A stretch of 64,000 nt of DNA from Hyposmocoma kahamanoa (GCF_003589595.1 NW_020653726.1:15572521-15636520), one strand, 5' to 3'; shown: positions 1 through 11,253, numbered from the stretch's first letter. Made by a program: numbers and translations. Notes: generated from the sequence alone by a model not told the origin.

Positions 1-65
1 AGAGCTTTGTGAGACATAAGAGACATAAGTTGACAAGTCCCATGTGCCTGTAATTTCACTAGCAA
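1..65 (-). repeat. Interspersed repeat family A, 5'-truncated piece
   Basis: The bases around 'agacataagttgacaagtcc' recur at 7110, 21050 and 36280 in the same orientation, and in reverse complement at 11100 and 22000. This is one end of a dispersed repeat of about 300 bp that occurs at least seven times in the window. No coding capacity is visible. A SINE or a non-LTR tail is possible. Confidence 0.6.
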
Positions 66-2112
66 ATGTTCCATTCATCTCTGCTCAGACGGTGATAGTT
101 AAGAACTTTCAAGTGAACCATAGCTGCTTGTCTGTCGTTTTGAATTGGCCTGATAAAAATAAATTCACTTCCGTTTTTACTGTTTCAGTGAAATCACCCC
201 AGGGTTGAGTTAAGTCAGGGTTAAATGTGCCAACGTTGACCCCGATGTCATCATTTGTTTACCTTCGCACCGTCTGAAGCCGTATTAACGCAGCGGTTGC
301 TTAAAATTGTGGAATTTTTAAGAAATACGAACGTTTGTTTTGTTTGAAAAAAACAAATACTCGAGATTAAGATCCGAAAAGTAGATAGATAGATAGATAG
401 ACAAACACTTTATTCACTGATATAATACAAATACAGATTAAGCATAAAAGAAAAAACAAAACATGATTGTCATAGCAGTGAAACTGCGCTGACTCAGCAC
501 ATGCCTAATTTTCCTAAGGCGCTGGTTTTCAGTCAGGACCAACGAGAGGGATTACGTTATTTGAAAGCAAAAATATAACGACTATGCGTAAAGTTAAACA
601 TTCACATTATTGTCATATACATATACATAGTAAAATACATATATATATACATATACATGCAAATAGTGTATCTAAAATAACCTGTTTGACTTGTAAGTGC
701 ATGAGCGAATGTGAAAGTGAACGAAAGTAGTTTCAAAGTAGAGATTTCAGTCATAAAAAGAATATTTCGATACCTCCAATGAATACTACGCCAATATAAT
801 TTTTGGACCTGTTCTGTTTTTTTTGTCCTTTGGTTCTTTTTTTCCACATGTTCACGTTTACGTGACATGAACAGACAACCTGACCAGACATGTTACCACG
901 TGATGATATTAGAGTTACTCATCAGTGCACTGACCGAATAGCAATGTGCAAGACCAGCCTGCTGAGTAGACGTTTCCTTTGTTTCACATTTAAAAATTAT
1001 ATTGTTTATATACACTCACACATGTAAATAGAATTTGTATAAATAGTCTAGTTTTAGAAATAAAGATCTCTTTGAATCCAGACATCAACGCTGTCTCATT
1101 GACGACGACGGAACTCTCCTGACTACAGCATCCTCTCACTGCGGCCGAAACATCTCTAGCCGTCAGCTTATCTGATCAGTCTTGTAACTCTGTGAGACTG
1201 GCAGTGAGAAAATTTACTCCTTGCACCCCTTATCGTTCCCACCTTCTGCCTGTTACCTCAGGTCACATGGTAGCAAGCTTTCTCTACCTATCCATATACG
1301 TGTATATAGTAGTGTATGGTTAGGGCTAGGTTGTTAGGTAGGAACGCAGGGTTTGTTTGTGATGGTTTACAGCTTTCCTTTACAATTTCATGTACAGCCA
1401 GCTAGATTTAATTACACATGCAAGTCGATACTCAACAGTAACACTCATATCACACCCGACAAATACTACATAAAAAGATAAAGTTAGTTGGTTCTACACC
1501 ACAAAATATGTTTTTTTGTTTGGTGTTTTTATTTTCACAAAATTCGGGAAGCATAATATTAGTAAATAAATAAGGCTGTTTACAAAAATAACAGAAGATG
1601 ACCAAAAAATAAAATTGGCGTGGTGTCTATTGGAGATATCGATTTATTTTACTTCCATTTATACTCTAGATAGATTTGAAATTTGGCATAATTAACCTTG
1701 ACCTGATGCTGCAACCAGGACAGTCTGCAGACTACCCAACTCTTCAACTACTTACAGATATTTCGAGTTTGTGCTCATTGAATTGAACGTTTCGACGCAT
1801 GGTTGGCATACAAGTGGCGACTTTTGGCACTTATCTGTTTTGTATCGGCGGTTTTTTATTTATATACTTTATTTATATTTATATTTTCATTTAATTAATT
1901 ATAAGAACTTAATCTTGTGTGTCAATATACATTTAATGAGTTAAGTGTGTAAAAGGTTTAGATACATAATTGCTTATTTATAGGGTAGGTATATACATAT
2001 GATATATGATGATGAGTAATAATAACTTTAACCCACGATTTACATATTAATAATATTGAGTTTGTGGTCCTTTAAATTTTGCTAAAATGATTTTTTTTTT
2101 CAGAGAATTCTT
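66..2112. other. Gene-free stretch with simple repeats
   Basis: I see no exon-like ORF here. A GATA microsatellite lies at about 382-400. It is followed by 'cactttattcactgatataat', typical of the reversed 3' end of a non-LTR element, so 400-560 is probably a retroelement tail on the minus strand. Short pieces at 768-805 and 1535-1640 resemble 35343-35380 and 35440-35540 upstream of the second oxygenase gene. Confidence 0.5.
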
Positions 2113-2300
2113 CAAAGTCAAAGTCAAAGTCAAAGTCTAATAATACTCTTTATTTCATAGGTAAGCAAATTACACTTGAAATCATCGTACTGATTAAACT
2201 AAATGCTCATTCGTAAGGAAGGGTTGTTCTTTGTAAATATACATTTGAATACATTTATCATTACAATATTTAATTTAAACATTTTAGATCGAGGCTAACT
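2113..2300 (-). repeat. Non-LTR retrotransposon 3' tail with (CAAAGT)4
   Basis: Four tandem CAAAGT units (2113-2136) are followed by 'actctttatttcataggtaa'. A tandem tail followed by a reversed polyadenylation-like sequence is how minus-strand LINE 3' ends look. The next bases resemble 12165-12220, which sits at a second such tail. Confidence 0.5.
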
Positions 2301-2520
2301 GCAAAAGATGAATGGATCACTATCACGGATTTTTGTCATCCAAGTACGCAGAAGCTGTATAATAAACCTATAGTATAAAGTTTTTGTTTAACTATAGTTT
2401 CAAACCTCATTTTGAATATCAATCGGAATCTTATTATAGAAGCGTATACGTTTCTCTTAAATTAATTTGAGACTTTGTGGAGATGACTGACAAGAACAGT
2501 TAGTTTATTTTTATTCCTCG

Positions 2521-3396
2521 TATTACGGCCATTTTCATATTCGGTGTTTTCAGCCTAATTACCGTATCCATTTCGGTGTCTTCAACTTAATTCAGCATTG
2601 TTTTTTTCTCGCTTAATATACCCAGTAACATTGAAATATGAACAATTTTAAGCTTAACTATCAATATGTCTAAATGGCATTAGAATACAAATACGACACG
2701 ACAAAGTAGTTTTTAAGTTGTTAAAAAACAATTATTTTATGGAAACGGTAATTAGATCTAATTACTGTAGCCTTGGATATGTTAATTAGAAAGTTCAACA
2801 ATAATATAAAATATAAAAACAAAAATTATTAAGAACAACTAACAACATATAAAAACTTTGATTTTAATTTTCTTCACTTTTTGTAATGAATTTCACCGGT
2901 ATATATATATTTTTTTTACTTTTAAGGTTTTTATCGCCTGAAATAATTAAAATGTAAATTATTATACTGTTCATGTAACAGCTGTGATCATAAGAAAGAA
3001 TTGGAGTAACTTTCAATCATTACCAAATATTAAGAAACCTACTTTAAATTTATTTCAAAAGATCTTGAACGACATTTGTATCAGTAAAAATAAATCAAAT
3101 GTAGCAAAATGTACAAATAATAATTCAGCTGTGTCAGAAATAGTCAGTCTTTCTTAAAAATGTTTGAACTTCTAATTACCGTTTCCATAAAATAATCGTC
3201 ATCAACTCGAAAACTACTTTGTCTATTCTAATGCCATTTAGAGATAATGATAGTTAAGCTTAAAGTTGTTCATATTTCACTATTATTGGGTACATTAAGC
3301 GAGAAAAAACAATGGCTATGGTAATTAAGCTGAATATACGAAAATGGCTGCGATAATTAGGCCGAGAACACCGAATGTGAGAATGGCCGATTAATA
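2521..3396. repeat. Foldback (long inverted-repeat) element
   Basis: The left arm (about 2521-2770) and right arm (about 3165-3396) are reverse complements along most of their length. The left arm starts 'tattacggccattttcatat' and the right arm ends with the complement of that. Matching inner blocks include 'taaatggcattagaatac' against 'attctaatgccattta', and 'ttatggaaacggtaatta' against 'taattaccgtttccataa'. The spacer (about 2770-3165) is AT-rich and has no ORF. Non-autonomous; the superfamily is unknown. Confidence 0.8.
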
Positions 3397-3436
3397 CCAT
3401 GTCTGTCACTATTTTTCATCAAAAAATTAATATTTT

Positions 3437-3512
3437 TCTTAACATAAATAACATTTTCATAAATGTGCTATCACAGCACATTTATGAAAATGTTAGTTAA
3501 TGTAAGAATGTT
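3437..3512. repeat. Perfect 20-bp hairpin (MITE-like)
   Basis: Bases 3450-3469 and 3475-3494 are exact reverse complements separated by 5 nt (atcac). Beyond the perfect stem the arms continue with a few mismatches to about 3437 and 3512. There is no transcript evidence. A small foldback transposon is the simplest reading. Confidence 0.7.
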
Positions 3513-4013
3513 AATCTCCTTAAACTTATCTTAAACTTATCTCTCTCTGGGGCCAGATTGTAAATGGCCCTAAACGCACGTTTATGCAGGACAAAGATTG
3601 TATTAATGTTGGCATTTAGTTACTTAAGTTTTTGTAGAATTCTGATACATCTTACTGTCAGGCAGAGGTCTAACTAACGGTCTAAAGCAACCGGAGTAAA
3701 TTAGTCGTAATAACCTAGCGTTGTCTCTGACGATGTACGTACTGTAAATCATTGCATAGTCGACTACAACCTTGTCTATAAATAACCTTAGACGTCGTTA
3801 TATCGATCAGTTAAATCCTAATGGTGAACTTGTTGCATGACCTTCGGTCGAGGCGGGTCAGTATTCCTCCCCTGGGGATAATCCTCCACGTGGCCCCGTT
3901 ATGTAATTGACTGCAGTGCATTAGCGGCTGGCGATTTTGTTTAATATCCTAGTTTTTTCTGGACGTAACGACGATTTTTATGAGTGTTGTGAATTCAATT
4001 AGTTTTAATTTTC

Positions 4014-4245
4014 AACCGACTTCAAAAAAAGAAGGAGGTTTTCAATTCAAATGTTTTTTTTTGTATGTAGTTATGATTCTTTTTTGTTTTAGAGAAGGTA
4101 CCCCAGTGTTGACCCCACTTAAATTTAAAGAAAATATCCGGTAACCGATTTCAACAAAACTTGGCAAATAGAATTCGAGTAATTCCACGAACTTTTGAGG
4201 TAGGTTTTTTAGTACTCTGTGCTAAAAAAATCGGCTCTTGTTTAT
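4014..4245 (+). repeat. Lepidopteran 'accgacttcaaaaa' interspersed repeat
   Basis: The start 'aaccgacttcaaaaaaagaa' recurs at 15057 and in reverse complement at about 32800-32820. The following block, with 'gtaccccagtgttgacccc' and 'cgagtaattccacgaac', is non-coding. The repeat is familiar from lepidopteran genomes; which superfamily it belongs to cannot be decided here. Confidence 0.6.
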
Positions 4246-4377
4246 GTTATTGTGAGCATGTTTTATACATTTGTTTATCCAGAACAGCGGGGACAAGCTG
4301 AAAATCATTGCTGCGTATTCACATATTATGTTCTACATAGTGTGTGTTCTCCTGCCACACACTAATTGTAATATTTG

Positions 4378-4440
4378 AATTTTAGTCGCAGTAGAGCTCC
4401 TTGTGAAAGAGTTCTTCCACTCCCACCTTACCTATTTAGT
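4378..4440 (+). repeat. Interspersed repeat family A, internally deleted piece
   Basis: It has the 'gcagtagagctccttgtgaa' start and the 'ccaccttacctattt' block of family A (compare 10953-11253) but stops after about 60 bp. Confidence 0.55.
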
Positions 4441-5229
4441 AATAATAATAATGGCATGAAGCAATGGAATTCACTCCGGGACCTTATCCAGAACACCCAG
4501 ACCAGAACTAATTCAGAAAAGTTCATTTCCTGTATTAGTCCTACAGGAAATCGAGTCCGGGACTTCGTTATCTAGAGCTCACATTGGCCAACCATTGGGC
4601 CAATGAAATCGTAATAGTAGACTAGTTTAGGTTATTGTGTCGGTAGACAGTTTGGTTAGTTACAATCGCTCGCCGTTCATGACTTAAACCGTATAATCCC
4701 TAGGCATTCGTTATGAACACGTCAATGTCAGGATCGTACACTAACTTGCTCGAGATGGCCTTGTTATACAGTTCATAATCAACCTCTAAGGGCTTTACGA
4801 CACCGAATATCTTACATATTGCCAATTTCGTCTTTAGAAAAATCACAGACATGTGAAAATGACATGGTAATTTGATTTTGTCCCATTGTTTTTAAAATAA
4901 TTAAGGAAATGCAGTCCTAGTAGTTACCTCTGAAGAGGTCAATAAGCTTAAAGTATCGATATCATATATACGAGTAATGATAAATATAGGTGACATTTTA
5001 GTAGAAGCACGAAGATATATTTATGCTTTTGGTTCTACCAGTAGGAGCTTAATAACATATTAGTGCCTCGTGCCTACCTAAGGGAGCGCCTAGGAAAATG
5101 AGGAAACGGTCCTTCGAACTTATTATTTGGTATTGCCTTTGATCATGAATATAAAGTAGATATGAATAATATCATAGATTCAGCATATGTAGGTATATAC
5201 TAAATCTATGAATAATATATATATACGGA
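4441..5229. other. No recognisable gene
   Basis: It contains short 'gaacacccagaccagaac' SINE-like text at about 4490-4570, and otherwise AT-rich sequence without exon-like ORFs or repeats that I can assign. Confidence 0.4.
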
Positions 5230-5230
5230 G

Positions 5231-5400
5231 TGTTTTTTTTAAATGGGATATTATGGGGAAATCCGAAACAATAGAAGACACAAGGAAACTGTCTTAGGAA
5301 CCATTAAGTGTTTTTTTGTGAAAACAATTTTGGCATAGTGAATTTTTTGGTCAAGCTTGAGTTTGGTCAATTGTATATTACGTATATACAATTTACCAAA
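5231..5400 (+). repeat. Dispersed repeat shared with 44150-44280
   Basis: Blocks such as 'tatggggaaatc', 'acaaggaaactgt' and 'ttttttggtcaagc' occur in the same order here and at 44150-44280 in intron 1 of the second oxygenase gene. Non-coding; origin unknown. Confidence 0.5.
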
Positions 5401-5437
5401 GCTACGACTAATTTAAGCACTGGCTTCGTTGAAATCT

Positions 5438-5665
5438 GCCTCTGTGGCAGAACGGTTACTATGCTGGACTGCCACGCAGAGGTCCCAGGTTCGATTCCCG
5501 GGCCGGGAGCAATGTTTGTATGACTTACATTTATTTCTCTCGTGAGTTTGGGTGTAATTTGTGTTTGTCTATGGGTGTGTCTATGGCACCCGTGACACAG
5601 GGTGTCCCTAGTGCTATGTTGAGTGTGTGCGTTATTGCGTTATTAGAAATAAATTGAAATGAATA
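5438..5665 (+). repeat. tRNA-derived SINE (type 1)
   Basis: The RNA polymerase III A-box-like region lies at about 5442-5458 (tggcagaacggtt) and the B box, ggttcgattcc, is exact at 5488-5498. The body after the tRNA-like head ('ctcgtgagtttgggtgtaat', 'gtgtccctagtgctatgttg') matches 19310-19450 closely. The element ends near 'attagaaataaattgaaatg'. It is not a tRNA gene, because no folded anticodon arm or acceptor stem can be drawn. Confidence 0.8.
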
Positions 5666-5677
5666 TGTATTATATTA

Positions 5678-6954
5678 GGGGTTAAAGTATGAAATTGCCG
5701 TTTTATTGCAATAGGTTCTTTGAATTTTCATAGAATCTTCATGGTTTGAGGTTTTCGAATGAAACTTTTTCCAAATGGTTTCTGTGATTTTTTTTTTAAA
5801 TTTGAAACATTTGAATATCGACTTTCAATTGTTTTTGTTATTCAATTTGGACAAGAAAGATGGATACTGCGAAAATTCGAGTGATTTTTGAATACGAGTT
5901 CCGACGCGGAACTAACGCGGCAGAAACAGCCCGCAATATCAATGCTGCGTTTGGAGAGGGGTCTACTAATGAACGCACCGTGCGATTTTGGTTTAAACGC
6001 TTTCGTGATGGAAATTTCGACTTAAAGAACGAGCCACGAGGAAGACCGCCCACACAGGTGAATAACGATGAATTAAGAGAGATAGTGGAAGCCGATCCTA
6101 GTCAAACTACCCAGGCATTAGCGGCATGGTTTAACGTTACCTTACCCACAATATTGACTCACTTGCGTCAAATCAATAAAATAAAAAAATACGAAAAATG
6201 GGTGCCTCATGATTTGACTGATCTGCAGAAAGAAACGCGTGTTGAAACTTGTGTTGCCTTGTTGAACCGGTACAGAAATGAAGGAATATTGGATCGAATT
6301 GTAACATGTGATGAAAAGTGGATTCTTTATGATAACCGGAAAAGAAAAATGCAATGGCTGACCCCAGGTCAAATGCCACAACAGTGTCCTAAAGCAAAAC
6401 TTACCAATAAAAAGGTAATGGTAACTGTTTGGTGGTCTCAGCATGGTGTTATTCACTATAGTTTTCTCCGATTTGGTCAAGCAATAAAGGCAGATGTCTA
6501 TTGTGCCGAACTCCGAACCATGTTGACAAAACTAGCAGTAAAACAGCCCCGACTCATGAATCGATCTTCACCATTATTGCTCCACGACAACGCGAGACCT
6601 CACACAGCACGAGAAACCATTTTGACCCTTCAGGAACTGCAGTTAGAAACCATTCGTCATCCTCCGTATTCACCAGACCTTGCTCCAACGGACTACCATT
6701 TTTTTCGTGATTTGGACAATTATCTACGTGACAAGAAGTTTTCTTCCCAGGAGGCAGTACAAAATGCTTTCACACAGTTTGTGCAGTCTAGATCGTCGGA
6801 GTTCTATCGCAAAGGCATTAATAACCTTCCCATTAGATGGCAGCAATGTATAGATAATAATGGCAACTATTTTGATTAAATAAATTTGTTAAAAATTTAA
6901 AAAATAAACAATTTAGATTTTCAGTACAAATCGGCAATTTCATACTTTAACCCC
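5678..6954 (+). mobile_element. Complete mariner element, cecropia/Hsmar1-like
   Basis: It is 1277 bp long. The perfect 23-bp terminal inverted repeats (5678-5700 and 6932-6954) begin 'ggggttaaagtatg' and are flanked by TA target duplications at 5676-5677 and 6955-6956. It encloses one uninterrupted transposase ORF (5860-6879). Intact ends, target duplication and ORF together make this the only element in the window that still looks autonomous. Confidence 0.93.
5860..6879 (+). CDS. Mariner transposase, intact D,D34D
   Basis: This 339-residue protein is of full mariner length and would cut and paste the surrounding element by binding its inverted repeats. Residues 1-110 hold the two helix-turn-helix DNA-binding regions, joined by a GRPP-type linker at residues 61-64. 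The linker motif WVPHDL is at 114-119. The catalytic triad is complete: D151 in VTCDEKW, D243 in LLLHDNARPHTA, and D278 in YSPDLAPTDYHFF, with exactly 34 residues between the last two, as in mariners. The C-terminal part (GINNLPIRWQQCID, then NYFD) resembles the cecropia subfamily that includes human Hsmar1. No stop or frameshift is seen. The start at 5860 follows a short leader after the left terminal repeat. A 112-residue antisense ORF here is only a shadow. Confidence 0.95.
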   Translation: MDTAKIRVIFEYEFRRGTNAAETARNINAAFGEGSTNERTVRFWFKRFRDGNFDLKNEPRGRPPTQVNNDELREIVEADPSQTTQALAAWFNVTLPTILTHLRQINKIKKYEKWVPHDLTDLQKETRVETCVALLNRYRNEGILDRIVTCDEKWILYDNRKRKMQWLTPGQMPQQCPKAKLTNKKVMVTVWWSQHGVIHYSFLRFGQAIKADVYCAELRTMLTKLAVKQPRLMNRSSPLLLHDNARPHTARETILTLQELQLETIRHPPYSPDLAPTDYHFFRDLDNYLRDKKFSSQEAVQNAFTQFVQSRSSEFYRKGINNLPIRWQQCIDNNGNYFD

Positions 6955-6974
6955 TATTATTTATTATTTTATAA

Positions 6975-7145
6975 TATCAGGTGACAGGACGGACAAGTCG
7001 TGCGCCTTATGGTAAGCTACATGCCAGTCCATAACAGTTGCAGTGCCACTCAGAGCTTTAAATCGCATAGATTTGAGGGGCACAGCCACTGTGCCCGTCA
7101 CTGTGAGACATAAGTTGACAAGTCCCATGTGTCTGTAATTTCTAA
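6975..7145 (-). repeat. Interspersed repeat family A
   Basis: This is the minus-strand copy: 'gacaggacggacaagtcgtg' through 'acataagttgacaagtccc' is the reverse complement of the end of family A seen at 11100-11250. It begins 20 bp after the mariner's right end. Confidence 0.65.
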
Positions 7146-7780
7146 AAAAAGACTATGAAAGTGTTTACGAGTCGTACTGTATGATGGTGTTCATGCGGGA
7201 ATTAGGGGAAGATAGAGACACAAAGTTGGAGACCTCTGCCCTTGGGAGTTAGAGGCAAAGGACAGTGATGATGATTTATTTCAAGATTTTTTATGTTTCT
7301 TGGACCATTTTTGTACAATAAATTAAACGCCAAATATTCCATTTATAATTTCTGTTGCTTTAAGGTAAAGAAAATTCTCTAAGAAGCTCTTCAAAATATG
7401 TCCTATGAGGATACAGAGAATTTATTTATTATCGTAAAATAAATGTTGTCTTGTTTAAGTGTACTTTTTTTTTATTGGCAATTTATTGTTTAATTTTATT
7501 TCATAAGATTCTCCTAAAAAGTATTTATAATATTAATAGTATCCACCTTTATAATTAGTAGTACTTTTTACCTGAAATACAGGAATTTCCTAGTTCAGGT
7601 ACATGTGTTATTTGTACAATAAATCGCATAAATAGTCTTTAGTTTTCTCTGTACATTATGTTACTGAATAAACAATTTTTTTTATTTTATTTTATTATTA
7701 TTTATTATGCAGGACTGGAAGGCACTAGGTACAGCAGCAAGTTGTAATCGAAGGTTGAGTTCTACATCATCGGTATCCGT
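7146..7780. other. No recognisable gene
   Basis: AT-rich sequence without exon-like ORFs or clear repeats. 'agttggagacctctgccctt' at about 7225 looks like retroelement wreckage but cannot be placed. Confidence 0.4.
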
Positions 7781-7786
7781 TACCGT

Positions 7787-7915
7787 TCGGGACCGTTGTG
7801 TCTCCATTCTCGGGGAGGGGCCGGGCTGGGTGTTGTGAAGTCAGAGTTCAGACCAGTCTCACATAGCCCCGACTCTGCCTCCGCAGGGTCGCGGTATCTG
7901 TAAGCAGATTCCCTC
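7787..7915. repeat. GC-rich repeat shared with 10461-10590
   Basis: About 130 bp with 'ctcggggaggggccgggctg' and 'ccccgactctgcctccgcag' recur nearly unchanged at 10461-10590, same orientation. It has an even base composition unlike its surroundings. It may be part of a LINE 5' or ORF1 region; that is a guess. Confidence 0.55.
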
Positions 7916-8280
7916 ATCCGTTGCTCCTATGGTGCGTCACACGCATGCAGCTACTCCACATTCGCACGGTGTAGGGAGACCGTAAAGTTGAAGGATAGGT
8001 TTGGCGTGAGGAAGTTGAAGAACTTGATATTGGGCAGGAGCATACGCGCGGCATTTATTATTTATAGGTTTTATAGAAAAGTAGTACATAATATCCAATT
8101 AAAAAATATATATTTAAAAGTTTCACTCATGTAAGTTGATTTTACTTTTAGAGTCTATCAAGATAAAAAAAATCGTTTAAGAATTTAGTATCAGTACCTA
8201 GAATGTATTTCCATTTAAAACCAATTAAACTATTTATTTCCACACACATTAATTACAAAAATACAGTAAATAATTTATTT

Positions 8281-8450
8281 AAAACTATCGAGTTCTAAGG
8301 TTTTCGCGATTGTTACACATAGGAAATAAAACTATGTATTTTTCCGGATTTAAATCGCGTATTTGTTTTTTCAAACAAACCGACGTTTCGGGTCCTTTAC
8401 AGGTCCCATGGTCACGGTTGACTGAGGTGGTACAGTCTTCAACCAGTTAT
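8281..8450. repeat. 'aaacgtcggtttg' foldback family, half copy
   Basis: It reads 'aggttttcgcgattgttaca', 'cggatttaaatcgcgta', then 'caaacaaaccgacgtttcgg' and 'tcacggttgactgaggtggt'. The same blocks occur at 28003-28190 and 45048-45300, in the latter as both arms of a palindrome. This copy shows the left arm and part of the centre. Confidence 0.65.
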
Positions 8451-8513
8451 GTCTAATATTAATGCAAACCACCCTATTTTTTCACTATAGTTACATTTTA
8501 TTTATTCTTCTTT

Positions 8514-9721
8514 TATTTATTTTGCAAATGGTCCCACGATGCCGGCTTGGTTATTAACGCCGACAAAACTAAATGGCTTCATATACACTCCAGCCACAAT
8601 AACGCGGTGACTAACCAAATGATTGCACATGATCATCAGTGCTTGCATGACAATCCACCGGCTTGTAGTTGCAAATCCATAGAACAGGTAGCTCACCACA
8701 CTTATCTTGGTATGACTATCGATAACCGCTTTAATTGGGGTCCTCACTTTGATTATATTTGCACAAAATTAAGAGCAATAATGCCTAAACTGTACCTATT
8801 AAAGAGAAAAGTGCCATTCACCGTAAGATTGCAACTATATAAAGCATTAGCTGAGAGTATTATATGTTACGGTCTAAGCAGCTATGGGCGTACATTTAAA
8901 ACGTATATAATCGGATTTATAGTCTTCAACTCAGAATCCTCAAACAACTTGTACCTTTTAAAATTAAAGAAAAATTCAAAGATGATGATATAAAAATTTT
9001 TAATTTTTGCAAAGTACTACCAGTACAAGAAAGAATCAATATGCTTTTATTAACGGAAAACTTTTTTAATTTTAATCAAAATTATAAAGATTTCGGTAAA
9101 GAGACTCGTCAGGTCACTCAAGAGGCTGTCATGACTATAGGAGCTCGTAATTTTTATGGAGAGCGTACAACCGATTACCTGGTTCCTAGATTGTTAAATA
9201 AGTTACCACTGCATCTTAAAAAACAAGTGAACCCAAAAAATATAAAGTATACTCTAAAAAAATATTTCTTTTCCTAATCTTATGTATCACCAGTTAGAAA
9301 TTAAAAATTAAAATTATAGTCAAATAATATACAAATATATATACTAGTAGGAATATACACAAAATTAATTAAATAAAAATAAAACGCATTTAATAAAATA
9401 AAAAAATAATAAATAAAAAATAAATTAACGTTGGTATTATTCTAATTAAGCAGGCTGTATGTTCGTTGGCGTTGGAAGCGGGACCGGTTTTCTGCGTTGT
9501 TGGCGATTCAAGCTCGATGGCGAGAATTATTTTTTAGTGAATAAGATTTTTGTTATTTATATGTCCTTCGTGTCTATTTTATTATTAATTCGTGTTTTAT
9601 AAGATTAGTTTGTTTAAGAGAAGTTGCAACACTCAGACAAACCTATGTAGGTTTAAGAGTGTGAAGACTAAATGGTTTTGTCTTTGAAAATAAAAATTAA
9701 ATCAATCAATCAATCAATCAT
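8514..9721 (+). pseudogene. 5'-truncated LINE: reverse transcriptase C-terminus, frameshifted
   Basis: Reading from about 8514 gives the end of a non-LTR reverse transcriptase and the thumb region behind it: INADKTKWLHI (about 8550), HTYLGMTIDNRFNW (about 8698) and KALAESIICYG. Near 8910 the frame is lost. Translation resumes in another frame (KQLVPFKIKEKFKDDD, then the stretch 9041-9277 ending LPLHLKKQVNPKN) and stops at 9275-9277. An untranslated tail follows, ending in (AATC)n at about 9702-9721, as usual for LINE 3' ends. 5' truncation and a frameshift mark it as a dead copy. The clade is probably CR1/Jockey-like, not certain. Confidence 0.82.
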
Positions 9722-10460
9722 GTTATTTGAAACCATTTATTAAAAAGGGACTCAAACTGAAAACCAGCGCTACAGCAGTCGAATGCTGAGTTGGAGTGAG
9801 TATGTTTTAGCTTATATTTATAATTTTAATATTCAATTTCTTCTGAATAAGTGTTAATAAGCTGAGTAAACGTGTTTCTTTCTTTCTTTATTCCCAGAGT
9901 TCCATGTACTCGGTACCACGTGCAACTATTGCATACCAAAAGTTCGACACATAGAACTAGCGGGAATAAATTTAATGTTTTCATCTTTATTCTCTTAAGT
10001 TTCATACATAGAATAACGCGGTCCCTTTGTAGGGGATCTTTTTTTTCACAAGACTACTTAAAAATATAATAAAAGATTAAATTATTTGTATGTGAGGGAC
10101 AGTTTCAGAATTCACTGAGCGGCAGAAGTCTGAGTTCTGGTTTTCTGCCTGCCCCTGACGCGGTCACAATAAGTAGTAACATTTTTATATAAACATTTTA
10201 TGCGGTCATCACATGATGGAGCTAGGTTGGCCCGAGGAGAAGGGCGTACCGTGCGGGCTCGACTCGCGGACACTGTCCTTCGCGGCCGAATTTTGCCTTT
10301 TCCATTTAGTGGGCGCTCCAAACGACTCTCTTCGGAGAGTCCACGCGGATGCGCGTAGGGTGTTTCGGCGCGTCATAGCCCCTGGGTAGCGGACTCGGGG
10401 GAGATCATTGCTGGAGGGAAGACTCGACTGGTGTTCGGCGAGCCGTACATTTGGAGTCCG
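9722..10460. other. No gene; GC-richer unassigned segment
   Basis: 10190-10460 is unusually GC-rich and is open in two minus-strand frames (10112-10321 and 10209-10742). The open frames look compositional: no domain is recognisable, and the segment runs into the repeat at 10461. Confidence 0.4.
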
Positions 10461-10590
10461 GGGACCGTTGTCTCTCCCTTCTCGGGGAGGGGCCGGGCTG
10501 GGTGTTGTGAAGTCAGAGTTCAGGCCAGTCCCACATAGCCCCGACTCTGCCTCCGCAGGGTCGCGGTATCTGTAAGCAGATTCCCTCGGG
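10461..10590. repeat. GC-rich repeat shared with 7787-7915
   Basis: Second copy of the 130-bp block described at 7787, more than 90% identical by eye, followed by AT-rich sequence. Confidence 0.55.
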
Positions 10591-10952
10591 AAATAAAACA
10601 AAAAAACGTACACTGTACTAGTCTCGTTTAACAGATCCCGCAGTAGTGACATACGTAACTTTTTGGCTGAAAGGTCCTTAGAAGCTTTTAGAATACATAA
10701 CCGCCTCATTAGTGACCTTTTGAATAAGTACCAAGAACACACGCAAGTTTATGTTTAACATATATGTATTGTTATTTGATTTCTGTATAATGCCGTTATA
10801 TAGGGAGCTTCAGTTGAATACATCTACTATTGTTATTTGATTCTTTTACCATGCCAAAATATGGTGATCTTCAATGAAATATATTTATTGTTATTATTTT
10901 CAAAATATACACCTGAATTAATTTAAATTTTGCTCCGCACTTTAAAATTTCT

Positions 10953-11253
10953 GTAGCAGTAGAGCTCCTTACGAAAGAGTTCGTCCAGGGAAGTACTGCC
11001 ACCTTATCTATTTCTGTCGCCAAGCAGTAATGTGAGCATTACTGCATTTCAGTTTTGAAGGGTAAGGGTGCTGTTGAAATTTCCTGTACATGGGACTTGC
11101 CAACTTATGTCTCAGGGTGACGGGCGCAGTGGAGGTGCCCTTCAGAACTTTGCGATTTAAAGCTCCGAGTGACACTGCAACTGTTACGGACAGGCGTGTA
11201 GCTTACCATCAGGCGCATGACTTGTTCGTCCCGTCACTTGACATTATAAAAAA
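10953..11253 (+). repeat. Interspersed repeat family A, near full length
   Basis: It starts 'gtagcagtagagctcctta' and runs through 'tactgccaccttatctattt', 'acttgccaacttatgtctca' and 'gcgatttaaagctccgagtg' to 'cgtcccgtcacttgacatta'. It is the best-preserved plus-strand copy in the window and serves as the reference for the other fragments. Confidence 0.7.

Noticed and set aside
600..2520. Remains of a third oxygenase copy at the left edge
   Set aside because: Short pieces resemble the flank of copy 2, but they belong at least partly to a LINE-derived repeat and no oxygenase exon was found there.
5442..5510. Possible tRNA genes here and at 19250, 49800 and 16175
   Set aside because: A and B boxes are present but no proper cloverleaf or anticodon stem; the sequences continue into SINE bodies and occur in many copies.
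6142..6480. 112-codon minus-strand ORF inside the mariner
   Set aside because: Antisense shadow of the transposase gene.
10209..10742. 177-codon minus-strand ORF
   Set aside because: No recognisable domain; overlaps a dispersed repeat (also at 7787) and a GC-rich stretch where long open frames are expected by chance.
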